A DNA stretch of 64,000 nucleotides from Fomitopsis serialis (lineage: Eukaryota > Basidiomycota > Agaricomycetes > Polyporales > Fomitopsidaceae): positions 1,116,001 through 1,180,000 of the forward strand of contig NW_025954963.1 of NCBI RefSeq assembly GCF_022376445.1, given 5' to 3'. The notes beneath the pieces are model-generated. The model ran no database searches, had not been told where the DNA came from, and saw only the letters and a program-made list of their open reading frames with translations. Shown here in pieces: positions 49,101-61,376 of the stretch (the first letter of the stretch is position 1; the number at the start of each line of letters is the position of its first letter). Position numbers and translations under genes: made by a program.

Positions 49101-49408
49101 GCAGACTGTCTCGTGCACAACGTGAGCCGGGCGATGTGCGGCAAATACGTGGGCTACGGTCCGAAGCTACAGCGTGCACCGAAGAGGGCTTGAGCGTCCG
49201 TCGGTCTGCCAGCAAGTTGTACACGAGCACAACGCGAGTTTTGAACCAGCTACCATCGCAAGACCATGAAGCCGATGGCGCAGCTCAGATCAACAGAGAA
49301 CGCAGCCGTTTACTAGCGGAACAGTTCAAGCAAGAGATCGCCAAGGGCAAGAGACCCGGCCTGGTCATTCCGCGAATGCAATGCCTTGAAAGTCAAGAGG
49401 AGACCTAG
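46101..49408 (+). CDS. Artemis/SNM1-type metallo-beta-lactamase DNA-repair nuclease
   Basis: Metal-dependent nuclease of the beta-CASP group that includes Artemis, Snm1 and Pso2, used in end processing or cross-link repair. The N-terminus gives MPPGTPYGSFVKNYRIRVDD; motif 2 is LLSHTHTDHLTGL (the H-x-H-x-D-H metal site); DANHCPGAVMFLIQG and ILHTGDFR supply motif 3; and LDAIHLDTACLL follows. The beta-CASP part includes FFINSWTWGYEDILKAVARA and later KHVVYVNPVTMGTAGWELYV and VPLSRHSPLPELRAFVSLFK. The second half, from about residue 450, is a long disordered, Ser/Pro/Lys-rich tail to the TAG at 49406-49408. Four or five short introns in the first kilobase, then one long exon. The layout (catalytic part first, long tail) is more like Artemis than Pso2, which has an N-terminal tail. 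Start at 46101 is supported by the conserved first block. Confidence 0.88.
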
Positions 49409-49923
49409 CCAACAGTGCACAAGGACGATTCTCCCAGTATTGTTATTCAATATGTATGCCTTAGTAGCGATCCTACTTACCGGCGCGACCGTAATGGTAG
49501 TACTTACGCATTCCTGTGGTAAGTTACTAAGTACTTATAGTGACCGTGACGTCACTCCATCCAGTCCGCTCGTGGCCGTGGGCCTATCCCGAATAGGAAA
49601 GAATTTACAACTCAAGTTCAACTTGGTGTAGTTCGACATGAACACAACTCTGCTTCATCCTACGAGGTCAATGGGCCTCAAAAATTGCCGATGTCTGCAT
49701 CTATACGTCTTTCATGCCTCTCACCCGTTCGAGCACCCCCTAAACGGCCTCTGACACCTCGTAGAATAGTTCACAATCACTGCGATCATGATCAGGTTCA
49801 GGTTAGAAACTCACATTGGATACCGACGGGTGGTAGGAGAGCGATGTACGCTCACCAACCAAGTACACTACCGCTGGTGAAAGCCCGGGATGCGATGCTG
49901 CCAACACTCATCACTGCGGGTCC
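49409..49923. other. Spacer before the hydrolase gene
   Basis: About 515 bp, no gene seen; promoter region of the hydrolase gene. Confidence 0.4.
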
Positions 49924-51167
49924 ATGTTCAGGCTTCAACCATCCTCAGAGACACCTTCGGTATGGCTCGCAATAGCTGCCTTCTTCGGCCTGCCCGCTGC
50001 GTTGTGGGCTTACAAGGTTGGTACATCGGTGGACAACCGTCTACTATGCAATACGATAACGTTGCTCTTCCGCAGTGCTTAATGATGGTGGTCTTTCAGC
50101 GCAAGATCATCTATATGGGTGAGGCTCTTCCTATACGCCGGATTTATTCGAGATTTGTCTCGAGGGGAAGTCTTACATCGCACTTAGGATATGTACCACC
50201 TGGTGCAAGGACAGAAGAATTAGGCGTTGAGACACCTGTGCCTAAGGGACTGAAGTGCGAAGAAATACGCATCCAAAGCGACAAAGGAGTCACCCTGTAT
50301 GGAATTGACGTCCAGAAGGACGTCGAGCAACCATCGCCCGACTCTCGGCGGATAGTTGTCATTTATCTACAAGGTGGGTTCTGCAGGTTTAGTCACAATT
50401 CACGCGATTGACGTATGCTCCCGTTATAACTAGGTAATGCCGGGAACCCATTATCCCGGCTTCCCGTCTTCGAGACACTGCTTCATGGTGTACGACAGCC
50501 TGACAGGGCGACAAGACAACCTCCTCTCGATATCTCCATCGTCGCCGTCGCACCTCGTTCCTACTGGAAGTCATCCTCCCGTACTCCGACACAGCGTGGC
50601 CTCCTCGCCGACTACACCGCCGCGCTCTCCTACGCCACCCACCGCTATCCCGACTCGACCGTGGTCCTGTACGGCCACTCACTAGGCGGTGCCATCGCCG
50701 TCTGTCTCGCTGCATCGCTAGACGCAGATGACTACCCACGTCCACGGATTCATTCTCGAAAACCATTCTCTTCCATAGGCGGCATGGTGCAGGCGCTGTA
50801 CCCCCAACGATGGTTGCCGTATTGCTACTTGGCGCCGCTCGCGTTCGACAAATGGGACGCAGTAGCTTCCATCCGCGAGATGCGTCCACGGTCCCTTCTC
50901 GCACGAGTGTCGAGAGACGCGCTGGTCCTGCTCAGTGAGAAGGACGAGGTGGTGCCGACCTCGATGGGTATGGAGGTGTGCGAGGCCATGCAAGATAAAC
51001 TGGTAGCAGAGAAAGGAGCTGCCTCCGCTGCGGACGGGTCGTGCCGACAAGTGATCATTCGCAACGCTCTACATGAACGTGCCTGGGTAGAACGACAGTG
51101 GTCTCGGAGATGGGAGCGTATCTCAATGGCATCTCGAAGCGTGACAAGGCATCCTGATATCGACTAA
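49924..51167 (+). CDS. Membrane-anchored alpha/beta hydrolase (ABHD13/Bem46-like)
   Basis: The spliced start MFRLQPSSETPSVWLAIAAF continues FGLPAALWAYKCLMMVVFQR, an N-terminal signal anchor. IIYMGYVPPGAR and GLKCEEIRIQSDKGVTLYGI follow, then VIYLQGNAGNPLSRLPVF (oxyanion strand), and the nucleophile elbow is VVLYGHSLGGAIAVCLAASL (G-H-S-L-G, catalytic Ser). FDKWDAV, LLSEKDEVVPTSMGMEV (Asp region) and RNALHERAW (His region) complete a plausible Ser-Asp-His triad. Three introns; about 350 residues. Oddity: just after DADDYPR the frame reads PRIHSRKPFSSIGGM, while the neighbouring frame contains VHGFILEN, the block expected here, so a local double frameshift is suspected. The substrate is unknown; family members are ester or thioester hydrolases of endomembranes. 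Confidence 0.83.
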
Positions 51168-51306
51168 TGCTACAAAAGTAAGTTGTTGTATCGAGAGTCC
51201 GGTGTAAGTAGAACAGAGTAGGTGGTGGTGTACATGGCGTAGGCGCCTTCAACAATATATGTGTGGATCAGGAGCAATGCAGATGCGCAAACGGAAGATG
51301 ACAAGA

Positions 51307-54300
51307 TCAGAGCGCCCCAGCCCACTGGATAAGAGCAGCCAAACGAGTATTTGTCTTGAGGTTCGGAAACGACGATAGGCAGCCATGGACCTGTTGGCAG
51401 AAGGATGTGTACTTCTCCCGCTTGTCTGAGTCTGCCGGCAAAGACTTGACGGACATTAATACGCATCCTCCATGTCAGTCGAATGATTCAGTCCTTACCT
51501 GATATATATTCTGCATAGTTGATAGCATCGTAAGCACAGATCCCACACATTTCTCCCGCATGGCGACAGTCTTCGGCTCCTGATCCTGGTTGGTTAGAAG
51601 ATGATGCGATAGGTTCGCGACGACCTCTATCGTACCGTCAGCCAAGTTACATCACACACTAGAATAAAATCTTACTCTGTACAAAGGGCATCTGCTTGTT
51701 CACGAAGTCTTTCTTGTGATCTTGTAATCTGCCGAGTCTGCGTCCAGCGAGCACGGCATGTCGTCCAGGAGGGATGTCGTAGGCCATCGATCGAGCAGAG
51801 CAGAGACATGTACTCGTGCTCATGGTGATCTTTGTTGCACTAAACTCTGCATGAGAACGTCAAGAAATTGGAACTGGTACACCTGGACAATGTTCCGTGA
51901 GTATTGTACTGACGACATGGCCATGTCACTCGGACACTCACAAAGTATGCGGAAGGATCCAATCGGAGAACCATCAACATGAATCGCAGGCCGACACGAC
52001 GACGCCAGGAATCGTCGCTGATCTTTTCCCAGGACTGCGGACCCAAAGTGAGATACCAAGACCAATCCTGGCGACAGGCTCAGTTCCTCTGACCACCGAT
52101 GACCACCCATATACTCACCCTTTTGCCGTTTTGAACCAGCACGCTGGCACATCCGACCCAGCAATCCACCCACCTATCCGTCTCGTCGCTGTACTGTTCC
52201 AAGGACTCAGACTCATTGGGGCCGCTGAAGTGCCTCATCACGAGGCGATAGATCGTCTCGGCGATGTCTTGAACAATGATCTATCATACATGTGAGAGCA
52301 CACCTCAAGTGGACCACGAAGGGATTTACCTCGCATACGGCTTCGTCATTCTGCTTTAACTCTTTTCCCTTCGCTGAGTTCTCGGGATCGAGTGCAGCGA
52401 CAAGCTCTGGATCGTCCCAATTCATGTCTTCCACATCGAAGTACTCCTGACTTTCCTGACTATCCTCCGCCGTCTCAACGATGGTCGTACCCGCCGTGGT
52501 GGAGGAAGAGCGGCTGCTCTAGCATCGAGGAATGATTGCACGAGCTTCCGTATCTCCTCCCTGTTAGCACGTTGGCGCTGAGTTGCGTATCGAGGGAAAG
52601 ATACGCTTAACCCACGCTACAAATGGAGGTCATCAGCTATGGACCACAGAGAGCGCGGGGAGGGGTGGGGAGGAGGAGTACACTTACGGCCTCTCAACCA
52701 GGCAGGATCCGGATACTCTGACACAGTTTGGCCCGGGTTCATGACAGGGGTCTCGATGATGCGACGCGCACATCCGAGCAGTAGTTGGACACCGTAGCTA
52801 CTTGAATATCGCCGCGTGTTCGCACGTACTCGTCCACTAGGACGTTGGTCATATGAGCAAGCAAATCCATATGTCTAGCAGAGGCAGACGTAGATGTCGC
52901 AGGAGGATGGCGAGGTGCATGAGGCTCTGATGCATGCCCTACGTATTCGTGATCGGCGTCCTCGAAGATGACATATCGCCGTACGGCAGTAGGCAATGCT
53001 TGATGTTCCCCATGGATGGTTCGAGGTAGAAAGCAACGGCCACAGCGCTAAATCGATTGTACAACATGGATAGGTGTTGCGAAGTCGGTGGCTTGCCCTT
53101 GGTGAAAGGCACAGATCCGCGAGGGATGCAAAGGGATAGCAGCTTTTTCACCTTCGGTGATGGACCTACAGTACCATGATCTCCGTCGTTCCGCGGACGT
53201 GTATCACCCGCTGCCTTCACGACGAGCTTCAGTAGCAGGGTGTAGGCGGTATCACTGAGCTTGTTCTCGAATAGGAGGCTGATATCGCTGTGCCGAAGGA
53301 AACTCGGGAGTTCCGGAGTTTCGTCCGACAGGTTGGCAAAGTTGCGACTCTTGAATATTTCTAACAGCGATTGAACAGCACGGTGGCATCGTCTAGCGAC
53401 CACTTCCACTTGTGGGTGAGGACCAGGCATCGGGCCACCAATATGCGTGTGTATTTGTTCATTTGGCGTAACATACCCATCGAAAGAGATTGATCCCGAA
53501 CGGCGTCTGTAGTTAACTCGACGCGATCGAGCGCCAGAGTGACAAACTGCCACGATGCAGGTATGCGAGGTGACGAAAGGGATGTCCCATGCACGGAGAA
53601 TTGCGAGAGAGAACACAGGTTGAAGATGCCATGCCACAGCTTCTCACTAGCGTCGACCTTTGTGGCAGCGTTGTCCAGGAGTCCTTCATTGGAAATGAGT
53701 TCTTGTAAGATGCCCCAAAGAGAACGAGACGATCGTTGGTGTCGAGATAGGCATCTCTAGCCGATACCCAAGTCTCAATGTAGTGGATCAAACATACCCA
53801 CAGCTCGGCAATTCTTCTTGTGAAGGCTGGATCCACTCCATCCGGTAGGACGCTGCCGTCCACAAAAGGGATTAGCAGATTGTCGAAGCCCACGGCCCAT
53901 AAGCGGGTCAGCAATCGTTTGCAATGAAGATTGACACTTGATCCTTCGACGTTTCCGTACTGTTTCACGCGATGGCATTCGAGTCGGGTCGTCGCTTCCA
54001 GTATGAACCATCGAATTTCCAACTCCAGAATACTCGGACGTTCGTCGTCTGGTAACACTTCCGTTGGTTCGTCAATAGTTTTGCACAGTTGATCGAGGTG
54101 CCTCTGCAGCGACACGTATAGCGCCACATAATCCTCTTCAGCAATGCAGCTCAAGAGCCAAGAGAGATGCTGCGCTGACGAGTGGAAGAGTAATTGCCAT
54201 GATCGAGAGTCTTCTGCTATCGGTAGGTCTCTTTGAGAGAATGCGTCGCGCAGACGCTGACACGTCTTCTCCCAGACATTTTCGAGGTCCTGCACAGACA

Positions 54301-57300
54301 TGGAAGGGCGGAGGTCGAGGTTGAGATAGGAAAATGGGGTCGGACGATGCACATCGCGCTCGGTAGTAATGAGTCCTCCAATTCGTAGAGACATCCTCGT
54401 TGGAGGTAGCAATCGGTTCCGAAGCTTCGACCAGCACCCAGATACGGTACGGCGCAGTCGAGCGTGATACGACGCGAAGGTAGTTATGCTTGCTACCCGC
54501 CTCGACAGGGACTCGTGCATGCAATTGGTCTGCGTCATCACTCCAGTAGTCTTGTAGAGTACGCTCCTTGGCCGCCGCGGCTTTCGTCCCTCGAGACTTC
54601 GGTTTGGATGCAGCAGCCGAACCGTGATTCGGCGAACGGGAGAGGCGGTATTGGTTGCGACTTGCTCCGCATCAATCGTCACGGGTGTCTTGTGTGCTCT
54701 CCCGGAGACAATCTGCCCGCCTTCGCCAGCAAACGCGAATGAGGTACCCTGGTCACGCGGCTCCTTGCCTTTGCGCTTCGCTTTTGCCTTGGAACGGCCG
54801 TCACCGGTCTGAATATGTTGCCTGACTAGTTCACAAAGCAGGTAAGGGTCGAAAATATCAGGAACATCACCAGAACTCACCGGGAACATCTTCAAACGGA
54901 GAGGCGCTTCGTGATCTTGAAGCACGCTCGAAAGAGAGAACCGTCTGACGACCTGAAGCATGCCTAGCTCCGGCCGTGACGACATGTAGCGTATTCGAGG
55001 AAATCTTTGCACCGCCGCGCGAACGACTTTTCCTCGTGCGGTTCTTCTTGTCATCGGAAAACCTCGTGCGTGTCAGCATGCGATCGATGGGGTCCTGCTC
55101 CCAAACTGCTCCACCCGTAGGCCCGTTCCGACGAGATGACTGCTCGGGAACCCCAAGATCTCCCTCAGCGGAAGCATACTGTCGAACCTCCCGTCCTGCA
55201 CGTCGCTTGCTTTGACGGGGCCTGTCCATGTCTGACTCCGAGGTGGCATCTGGCGAGCCGACATCAGATTCAGCGTCCACTATCTCGACATCCGAGCTCT
55301 CCGAGTCTCCACGAATGTCGATAATTGCCCGTTCAGATACAGTCCGTCTGATGACCCTTGACTGACCAGGTCTTAACGGCTGTTCTTCCTCTCTATCCTC
55401 ACTGTTACCGCGGATCGGCGGCGTAGCAGGGCGTCGCGGCCTGGATTCCTGTACGTTACGGAAGTGTTGATCTATCATGACTCGCGGCCACATATGACTC
55501 AAAGCTGTGCGGTCTTCGGACCGCATCTCGTTGACGAATGAATCATTGGTGCCAGAGTCACCGTCAAGATCGTCGACGGAGCGAGTAGGAGATGAGTGAT
55601 GACCGTCAGAAACTATCATGACATCGGAGTCGGACGCTTCGGATGGTCGTGTGCTGTGAGGTGGTGACATGTCCACGACCACAGGCGTCGATGAGGGTGG
55701 AGGCATGGGGCTGCCAGCATGGTGGGGGAAGTCGTTATCGAGGTCAAGAGGATGCCATTGCATGTCCTGAAAGCTGGCATCGCCTGGGAAGGGGGAACTC
55801 GGGGGCGTCTGCAAGGGAAGCGACGCTGAGCTCTTCCGCCGTCGCCACGTCGGCGCGGGTTCGTCGATGTGTTCATCAGAGCTATCGTTGGGGGTGATCT
55901 TAGCGACCGGCTCCGCGTGTTCGTCTGACCTAGACTAACATTTTCTCTTGTCAGCTAGGATCGAATTGCGATGAGACATATCTACCTCAGTAGCAGCTCG
56001 CTCTGGAGTATCCGATTTGCGTGATATGTGCTTCCTCCTCATAGGGAATGGTCTTGCGCGCCTTCGACGAGGATTTGTTTCCTGTTTATCTGCAACATCA
56101 TCGACGGCGCTGTCGTCGCTGCTAAACGTCTCGTTAAATGCGCTTGGCTGCCACCTTGTTCGCTGCGGCGGGTCCTTGGAATTATCCAATCTTGGTGATT
56201 GTTGCGCAGGCCCCGCGGCAGTCATTTGATTGCTTGGGCTCCTCCTATGCCGCGGTCGCCGCCTAGACGACCTTTCTTCCTCTCCTTCATCCGCATCAAA
56301 TACCGACGCTACCTCACGACTCATACTTCGTGTTCTGCCCTCCCTTTGTCTCTGACTTTCGTCCTCCGCGTCCTGATCGTCCTCCTGCCCTGAATAGTCA
56401 CCATCACTACCCTCGTCTCCTGAGCGCGCCGCGCTCCTACTGCGATGCCTGCTGCGGCGGCGAGGACTAATCACCTTGACGATGGCGTCTGGGTTTGAGC
56501 GCATCTGCTGCTTGTACAGGGCCTTGTCGTATGCGTAGGGGTTCTTCTGACGGGCAAGACGCGTGCGCAGCGAATAGCGCGCCTGCGCTTGTTCAGCAGC
56601 GATGTTCGCCAATTGCTCTTCTGGGATTTCGCCCACCGGTAGATGTACGGTCGAAGGACCCGCGACAGGAGATGAGGGTTTTGGGGAGAGACTCGCGCTC
56701 CTGGGTCTTGTTGGCGAGTGAATTGGCGTGAGCGGGGAGGAGTGTCGCGACGACTGAGATACTCTAGAAGACGCTGATGGAGAAGCGCAAGGTTGTACAG
56801 CGCGTCGGGGCGGTGTCCGAGGGAAACTTGGTGGGGGACTGAAGAGGGAGAGTGGGTCCGCTGAAGGGGATAGTGTCGGAGAAGGTGCATCAGGAATTAG
56901 TGGAAGAGAATCCTTGATGGAACGACCGGGGGAGAGACCGATTGAGTCTACAGCAAATGACGCGACGTGCGCATCAACTGCTCCCTCCTGCATGTCAATA
57001 TGGTCTGTGTCGTATCCAGCAGCGATCAACGGGTCTTCATCGTCGGAATCAATGGCGGGTGTAGGAAGCAGCGAACTGGATGCGGGTGAAGAACTCTGCA
57101 TGTGTTGGGGTGTGTGTCTGTCCCTGGGAGTAGGGGATGTAGCCGAGTTGCTCTGCGAGCGAGTCGGCGCAGCATTGATATTCGGCGGAGAGTACGGTCG
57201 CGATTGAGGTGAAGGTGAAGGTGAGGAATCGTATTCAGCGCATAAGCCCAGTGCGTGAGACAGCTGGAGAAGCGGGTCAATCGAGTCTGGGCATAGTCAA

Positions 57301-57543
57301 AGAGCTTCTCACCTTTCGACGCTTCCATGGCGAGCCAGGAACTCGTTGGATGCGAAAACAGCCCACACCCTCTGCACCCACACCGGGACCTCCACGCACA
57401 TCTCCAAGAGCAACCATATCGGCATCTACGGTATGAGCGCGCAAGCGCAGCTGCTCGCGTCCTCTCCAGTAGGAAGGAGAACCGGCCTTGAACTCTTCCA
57501 ACTCTTCAGGATCAGACGTTGGTACCGGTTCATCGTTGTCCAT
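51307..57543 (-). CDS. Mus7/MMS22 family DNA-repair protein
   Basis: Mus7/MMS22 proteins help restart damaged replication forks with the Rtt101-Mms1 ubiquitin ligase. From the ATG at 57543 the sequence starts MDNDEPVPTSDPEELEEFKA and runs through a long acidic/Ser-rich, disordered half. That half contains the diagnostic block VGEIPEEQLANIAAEQAQAR, SLRTRLARQKNPYAYDKALY and KQQMRSNPDAIVKV. Then come a basic stretch, a C-terminal helical region (SYLNLDLRPSMSVQDLENVW, HLSWLLSCIAEEDYVALYVS, LLLGCARRIIETPVM) and a last exon ending KTNTRLAALIQWAGAL. Frame changes at about 55960, 53750, 53400 and 52960 are explained by GT-AG introns of 48, 41, 68 and 48 nt. Further junctions near 52860, 54540, 54400 and 52480 and the first exon end at about 57310 are unresolved. 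Probably about 1,800 residues. The end at 51307 is the first stop of the last recognisable exon. Confidence 0.75.
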
Positions 57544-57956
57544 CTGCCATGGGCGTCGCCTGGGAGCGTTTGTCGATGACCAGACTGACAGAAACCTTCG
57601 TCCAGATAGAAAGTGCCAGAAAAGCCTCGAGATGCAGCGGCTCGCCGTTCGTCTGTGGTTTGTCTGGAATTTCGCAAGATGATAGCCGTCGACGGTCAGA
57701 CCGGTCACAGTCGACTAGTAACTGGCATCCATGACCACGCGTTACCTTTATAATCACGTGTGCGTGACCGACCGCGTTGAGTCACGCTAGTAGTAGTTCC
57801 CGCTAAGTAAGTTATGAGATGTGTATATGAGTGTATTGATCAGCACAGCAGGTAGGATGCTTTGTCTTTGTACTCGGTATGATCAATGACGCTCGGTGTA
57901 AGCGATGGTTTGATTCGTACTACAGTTCGTCGTGCCATGACAGTCGTGGTTACATT
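57544..57956. other. Spacer between Mus7/MMS22 start and carboxylesterase end
   Basis: About 410 bp; promoter of the Mus7/MMS22-like gene and 3' region of the esterase. No further gene seen. Confidence 0.4.
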
Positions 57957-60478
57957 TTACGGGAATAGCAACATCAGTTCGTTCAGTAGGCTAATTGCAT
58001 CAGCCCGGAAAGTATCTGCAGTGATTTCGACCTCAGGTGCAGGATCGACGAAGGTCAACAACGGCGGTGCAGATGCATCGGAGCCCCATTGGTCCCAAGT
58101 GATGTCCGATAGCTTGCTGAGACCAGACTCAAGATCTGCCGGAGCATTGGGATTGAGATTCGTAGTGAAGAAGACTAAATGGTTGATGGTTGATAAACAA
58201 GTTGAATCAGCGTTAGCCAATGTTATTTAATGGATAAGAAACGTACTGAGCGCATCTGGTGCAATGTAATCGATAGAGGTAAAGAACTCCAGGAGATCGG
58301 TTGCATGCGCCGCTCCCAAGTAAGGCACCGTCACGCTGCCACGCTTGTAAACTAGAAAGACACAGGATGAGCATCCGAGAGCGTCAGTCAGAGGGGACGG
58401 TGACTGAACGATATGCCCATGCATCCTGGGTCTGCGATACTGTCTCCAAGAAGTAACGACGAGGTGCTTGCCATAACCAGTCGCCTTGGAAAGACGCAAG
58501 GCGCTTGAACTCCGGCCTATCTAGAAGTCAGTACGTGTTCACGGAACACAACGAGAACGTCGCACGTTAGTGCCCACAGCAAGCCGGTGTCATATGGCGC
58601 GCCCTGCATTCGGTGAGGGTTTCATCAAAGTTAAGGGGCGGGGCACGTACCTCGGAAATGTCGGAGGGGTATGCCTCTCCCAAATCTTCGATTTGTGAAT
58701 CAGAAGCAATAGGGATGTAGCTAGAGTAGACGGTCAGAATCAATGCTGTCCAGATCCATGTCACATACTTAGACTGTACATATTCGAGGAACTCCTCATC
58801 CGTTCTACAGCTTCCTCGTCAGAACAGCACAAGCATCGGTGAGATGGCATACGTGATGTTAGTGTTGGCAAAAGAGAAGAGAGTTCCCTCGTCATAGCAG
58901 TCTCCGATGATGACCGGTACCTATGGTATGTAACATCCGTCACCGACTCCTTGACTAAAGCGCAATAACTCAGACTGGCCTACCTTAGCATACAACCCCT
59001 GCTGTATGTACTTCATCCCGCCGCGTAGAATGTATTGCCCGTCGATTCGCGGTTCCCAAGCCAGCGTCAGACTCTGGTAGCTGAAGAAGCTGGGGCTCAA
59101 CGCGATCGCGGCTTGTAGTACCACATAATCTACGGCGCGAAGGCAGGCTAAAGTGTCGGCCTCTCCGGAGCAGCCCACATTTTCCACCAGTTGATCATAG
59201 TATTGTTGCCCTTCCGCGACAGTTCCCAAGGAGATCGGAGGTCCTGATTCCTAGAATGGGCATCAATGACTGCGAGGTAGCCAGCGAATGTGAGGGTAGT
59301 CTATACCATGACCCCGGCGCGGAACAGACCGCCCGTATCGCCGTCATTCCAAACCAGGTGAGCAGCGACAGAGTATGCGCCAGCACTTTCTCCCCAGCTG
59401 TGTGATGACGTCCAATGAGCTCAAGTGACGGCCGCGCCAAAAGCCAAAGTCTCAGAAGACCGCACCCACATTGTTACCTTCTCAGGGTCGCCTCCGAACT
59501 GCGAAATGTACTTGTTGACCCATTGTAACGCGAGCCGCTCTAGAAATCAGGCGATTGCGTGAGATTGAGTCCGATAGTCTACAGATCAGCTCCAGTACTC
59601 ACGATCGCGAAGCCCGAGGTTAGTTGCGTTCGCATCCAGGACTTCTTGGCTGGCCAGGAATCCAAATGCTTTTACGTAGTCAGACATGAGAGCGCATCCG
59701 AGTCGGCATGTACTACATACCATTTACGCGGTAATTCGGGGCCACGAAGATGATCGGTTGACCAAGTGCGATGGATCTTTCCACGTACAGTGATCCATCG
59801 TACGTTGATGCGTCTCCAATCTCAAATGCGCCTGCGACAAATTTGATTCAGTACAGGTTGCATATCGCAAGAGCTCATAAGCCAGACCTCCGAAGATCCA
59901 CTGCGGGCACTGAGTATCAATAGCCGTGAGAGACATGGCGCGAAATACTCACAAATAGCACAGGAAGGTTATCCCCGGCTGATGCAGTTGCTGGCTTGAT
60001 AACGTTGAGGTTCAAGCCTGCAGAGAACGATGGTTAGTACTTTATGATCGCTCGGATAGTCGCAAGGAACCGACAGTCTTCGGAAACTAAACCTCCAGAC
60101 GTAGTGATCGTCACGTTCTTCGGCAAGAGTTCGGGAAGCACAATGTCCTGCTGCGGGCACGCTGCTCCGTAGGTCGTAGCATCTGCAACCCCGGTGAATG
60201 GCTCAGGTTCCTGGGGAGCCGCGAAGCGTAGATTTCCCACTCTGCGTAGACCAGACAGTTAGTACGGGAGCAGGCTGAGGACGAGAGATGGCTTACGGAG
60301 GCTGGGCGTAATTCATCCCAAGGAAGGAGGTCACACTACCCGAAGTGACACCTTGGTACGTTCCATAATCCAGAGCTGCTGTGGGCGAGGGTTCCACGTC
60401 TCGAGACGCGAAGGGCACACTGAGGGCCGGAGTGATGCCCAAGGCCAGCAGTTGCAGAAGTTGACAGAAGGACCGCAT
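57957..60478 (-). CDS. Secreted type-B carboxylesterase/lipase
   Basis: A signal peptide opens the protein (MRSFCQLLQLLALGITPALS, cut probably near VPFASRD), so it is exported. Family hallmarks follow in order: VTSFLGMNYAQPPVGNLRFA, VSEDCLNLNVIKPA, NLPVLF then WIFGGAFEIGDAS, NYRVNAFGFLAS, RLALQWVNKYISQFGGDP and the nucleophile elbow WGESAGAYSVAAHLV (G-E-S-A-G, catalytic Ser). After that come ESGPPISLGT, a Cys pair (VGCSGEADTLACLR), VPVIIGDCYDEGTLF (acidic residue region), VPYLGAAHATDLLEFF (catalytic His region) and FTTNLNPNAP near the C-terminus. About ten introns of 45-60 nt; roughly 540 residues, normal for fungal members. The substrate (lipid, ester of plant material or toxin) is not predictable. 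A TATAAAA lies about 60 bp upstream. Confidence 0.92.
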
Positions 60479-60536
60479 CGTCTGAGAGGTACAGATGCTA
60501 CTGAGGCACCACTGCTACAGACGAGTCTCGCATGGC

Positions 60537-60543
60537 TTTTATA
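60537..60543 (-). promoter_or_regulatory. TATA box of the carboxylesterase gene
   Basis: TATAAAA on the minus strand, about 60 bp before the ATG at 60478. Among the genes here, this is one of the clearest core-promoter elements. Confidence 0.6.
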
Positions 60544-60971
60544 ACATCGGAAGCATGGACAAAAATGCTCTCACGTACATGTGGAGGTTTTGGAAAATCC
60601 CGTTGACCACGAAGCACCGTAGCGGTGACTTGAGCCGTATCAGTCCCGATGAAGCTGGCAGTGTACGGTCGTGCTGGATGTCAGCAGGAAGGTCTGTGAT
60701 AAATCGGACGGGAGGTGAGTCTTGGTTGATCTCCGGAGTTTTGCCTCCGTATGACGATGCTACCAGAACTGCACCTTGAAAAATCATATGGCCCTACTCC
60801 ATACCTCAGCTGACGATATTTCTTGAAGTGTACGGTCCATGGCAACGCAGTAACGCACAACCCAAGACATCCTAGTGGGATCATGAGATCAGTCCGTCGC
60901 ATGCAGCAACCACTGCTGATCTGCTCTCGCCAGCGACCTCACACTTCCTTAGGCGTGCAACGTCAGAGGAC
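60544..60971. other. Spacer with no supported gene
   Basis: About 430 bp between the esterase promoter and the end of the uncertain small gene. Only short unsupported frames. Confidence 0.4.
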
Positions 60972-61376
60972 CTATGAGCTGGGAATCACACCCCTGGACA
61001 CCTGGGCTGGCAATGCGCTGGTAAATCGCCCAGATAGATCCCGACGCTCTGTGTACTCAGTTAAAAATAGCCCGGTTCGACTATCTCGGCGAGTCCAGAG
61101 GAAGACTTTAGGTGAGGAATAAACGTACCGCGGCCCGAATTGCAGGTGTTTCCTCCTTGCTGCTTCGATTGCTTGCTTCAGAATTCGCTGCGCAGTTTCG
61201 AAGGCCGATCGCCGCATTGACATCAGCACTGCATGCAAATGAGTAGCGTAATGTGAGAGTAAGCCCATTGAGTTGACATACTCACCATGCGCAAGCTGGT
61301 CATGAGGTACAGCGTCCGCTCGATGGGACCCAATTAGGGACGGGTTCCTGAGTTCCTCGGGCAGACAGACAGACAA
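60972..61376 (-). CDS. Possible small spliced gene, unknown product
   Basis: A minus-strand open stretch contains two intron-like pieces with good borders: GTGAGTATG...GCATGCAG (about 61290-61230) and GTACGTTTA...GAGATAG (about 61130-61080). Joined exons read GLSVCLPEELRNPSLIGSHR, then SMRRSAFETAQRILKQAIEA with ARRKHLQFGPR, and a final part ending VSRGVIPSS. The helical middle looks prot-like, but no family is recognised and the start is unknown. It may be part of a longer, partly decayed gene. Confidence 0.3.
   Translation of the reverse strand: MSVCLPEELRNPSLIGSHRADAVPHDQLAHGEYVNSMGLLSHYATHLHAVLMSMRRSAFETAQRILKQAIEAARRKHLQFGPRYVYSSPKVFLWTRRDSRTGLFLTEYTERRDLSGRFTSALPAQVSRGVIPSS

Noticed and set aside
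55935..55990. In-frame stop in the Mus7/MMS22-like gene
   Set aside because: A 48-nt intron beginning GTCTCATCGC, with a good branch-site-like CTGAC and ending in CTAG, removes it in phase.
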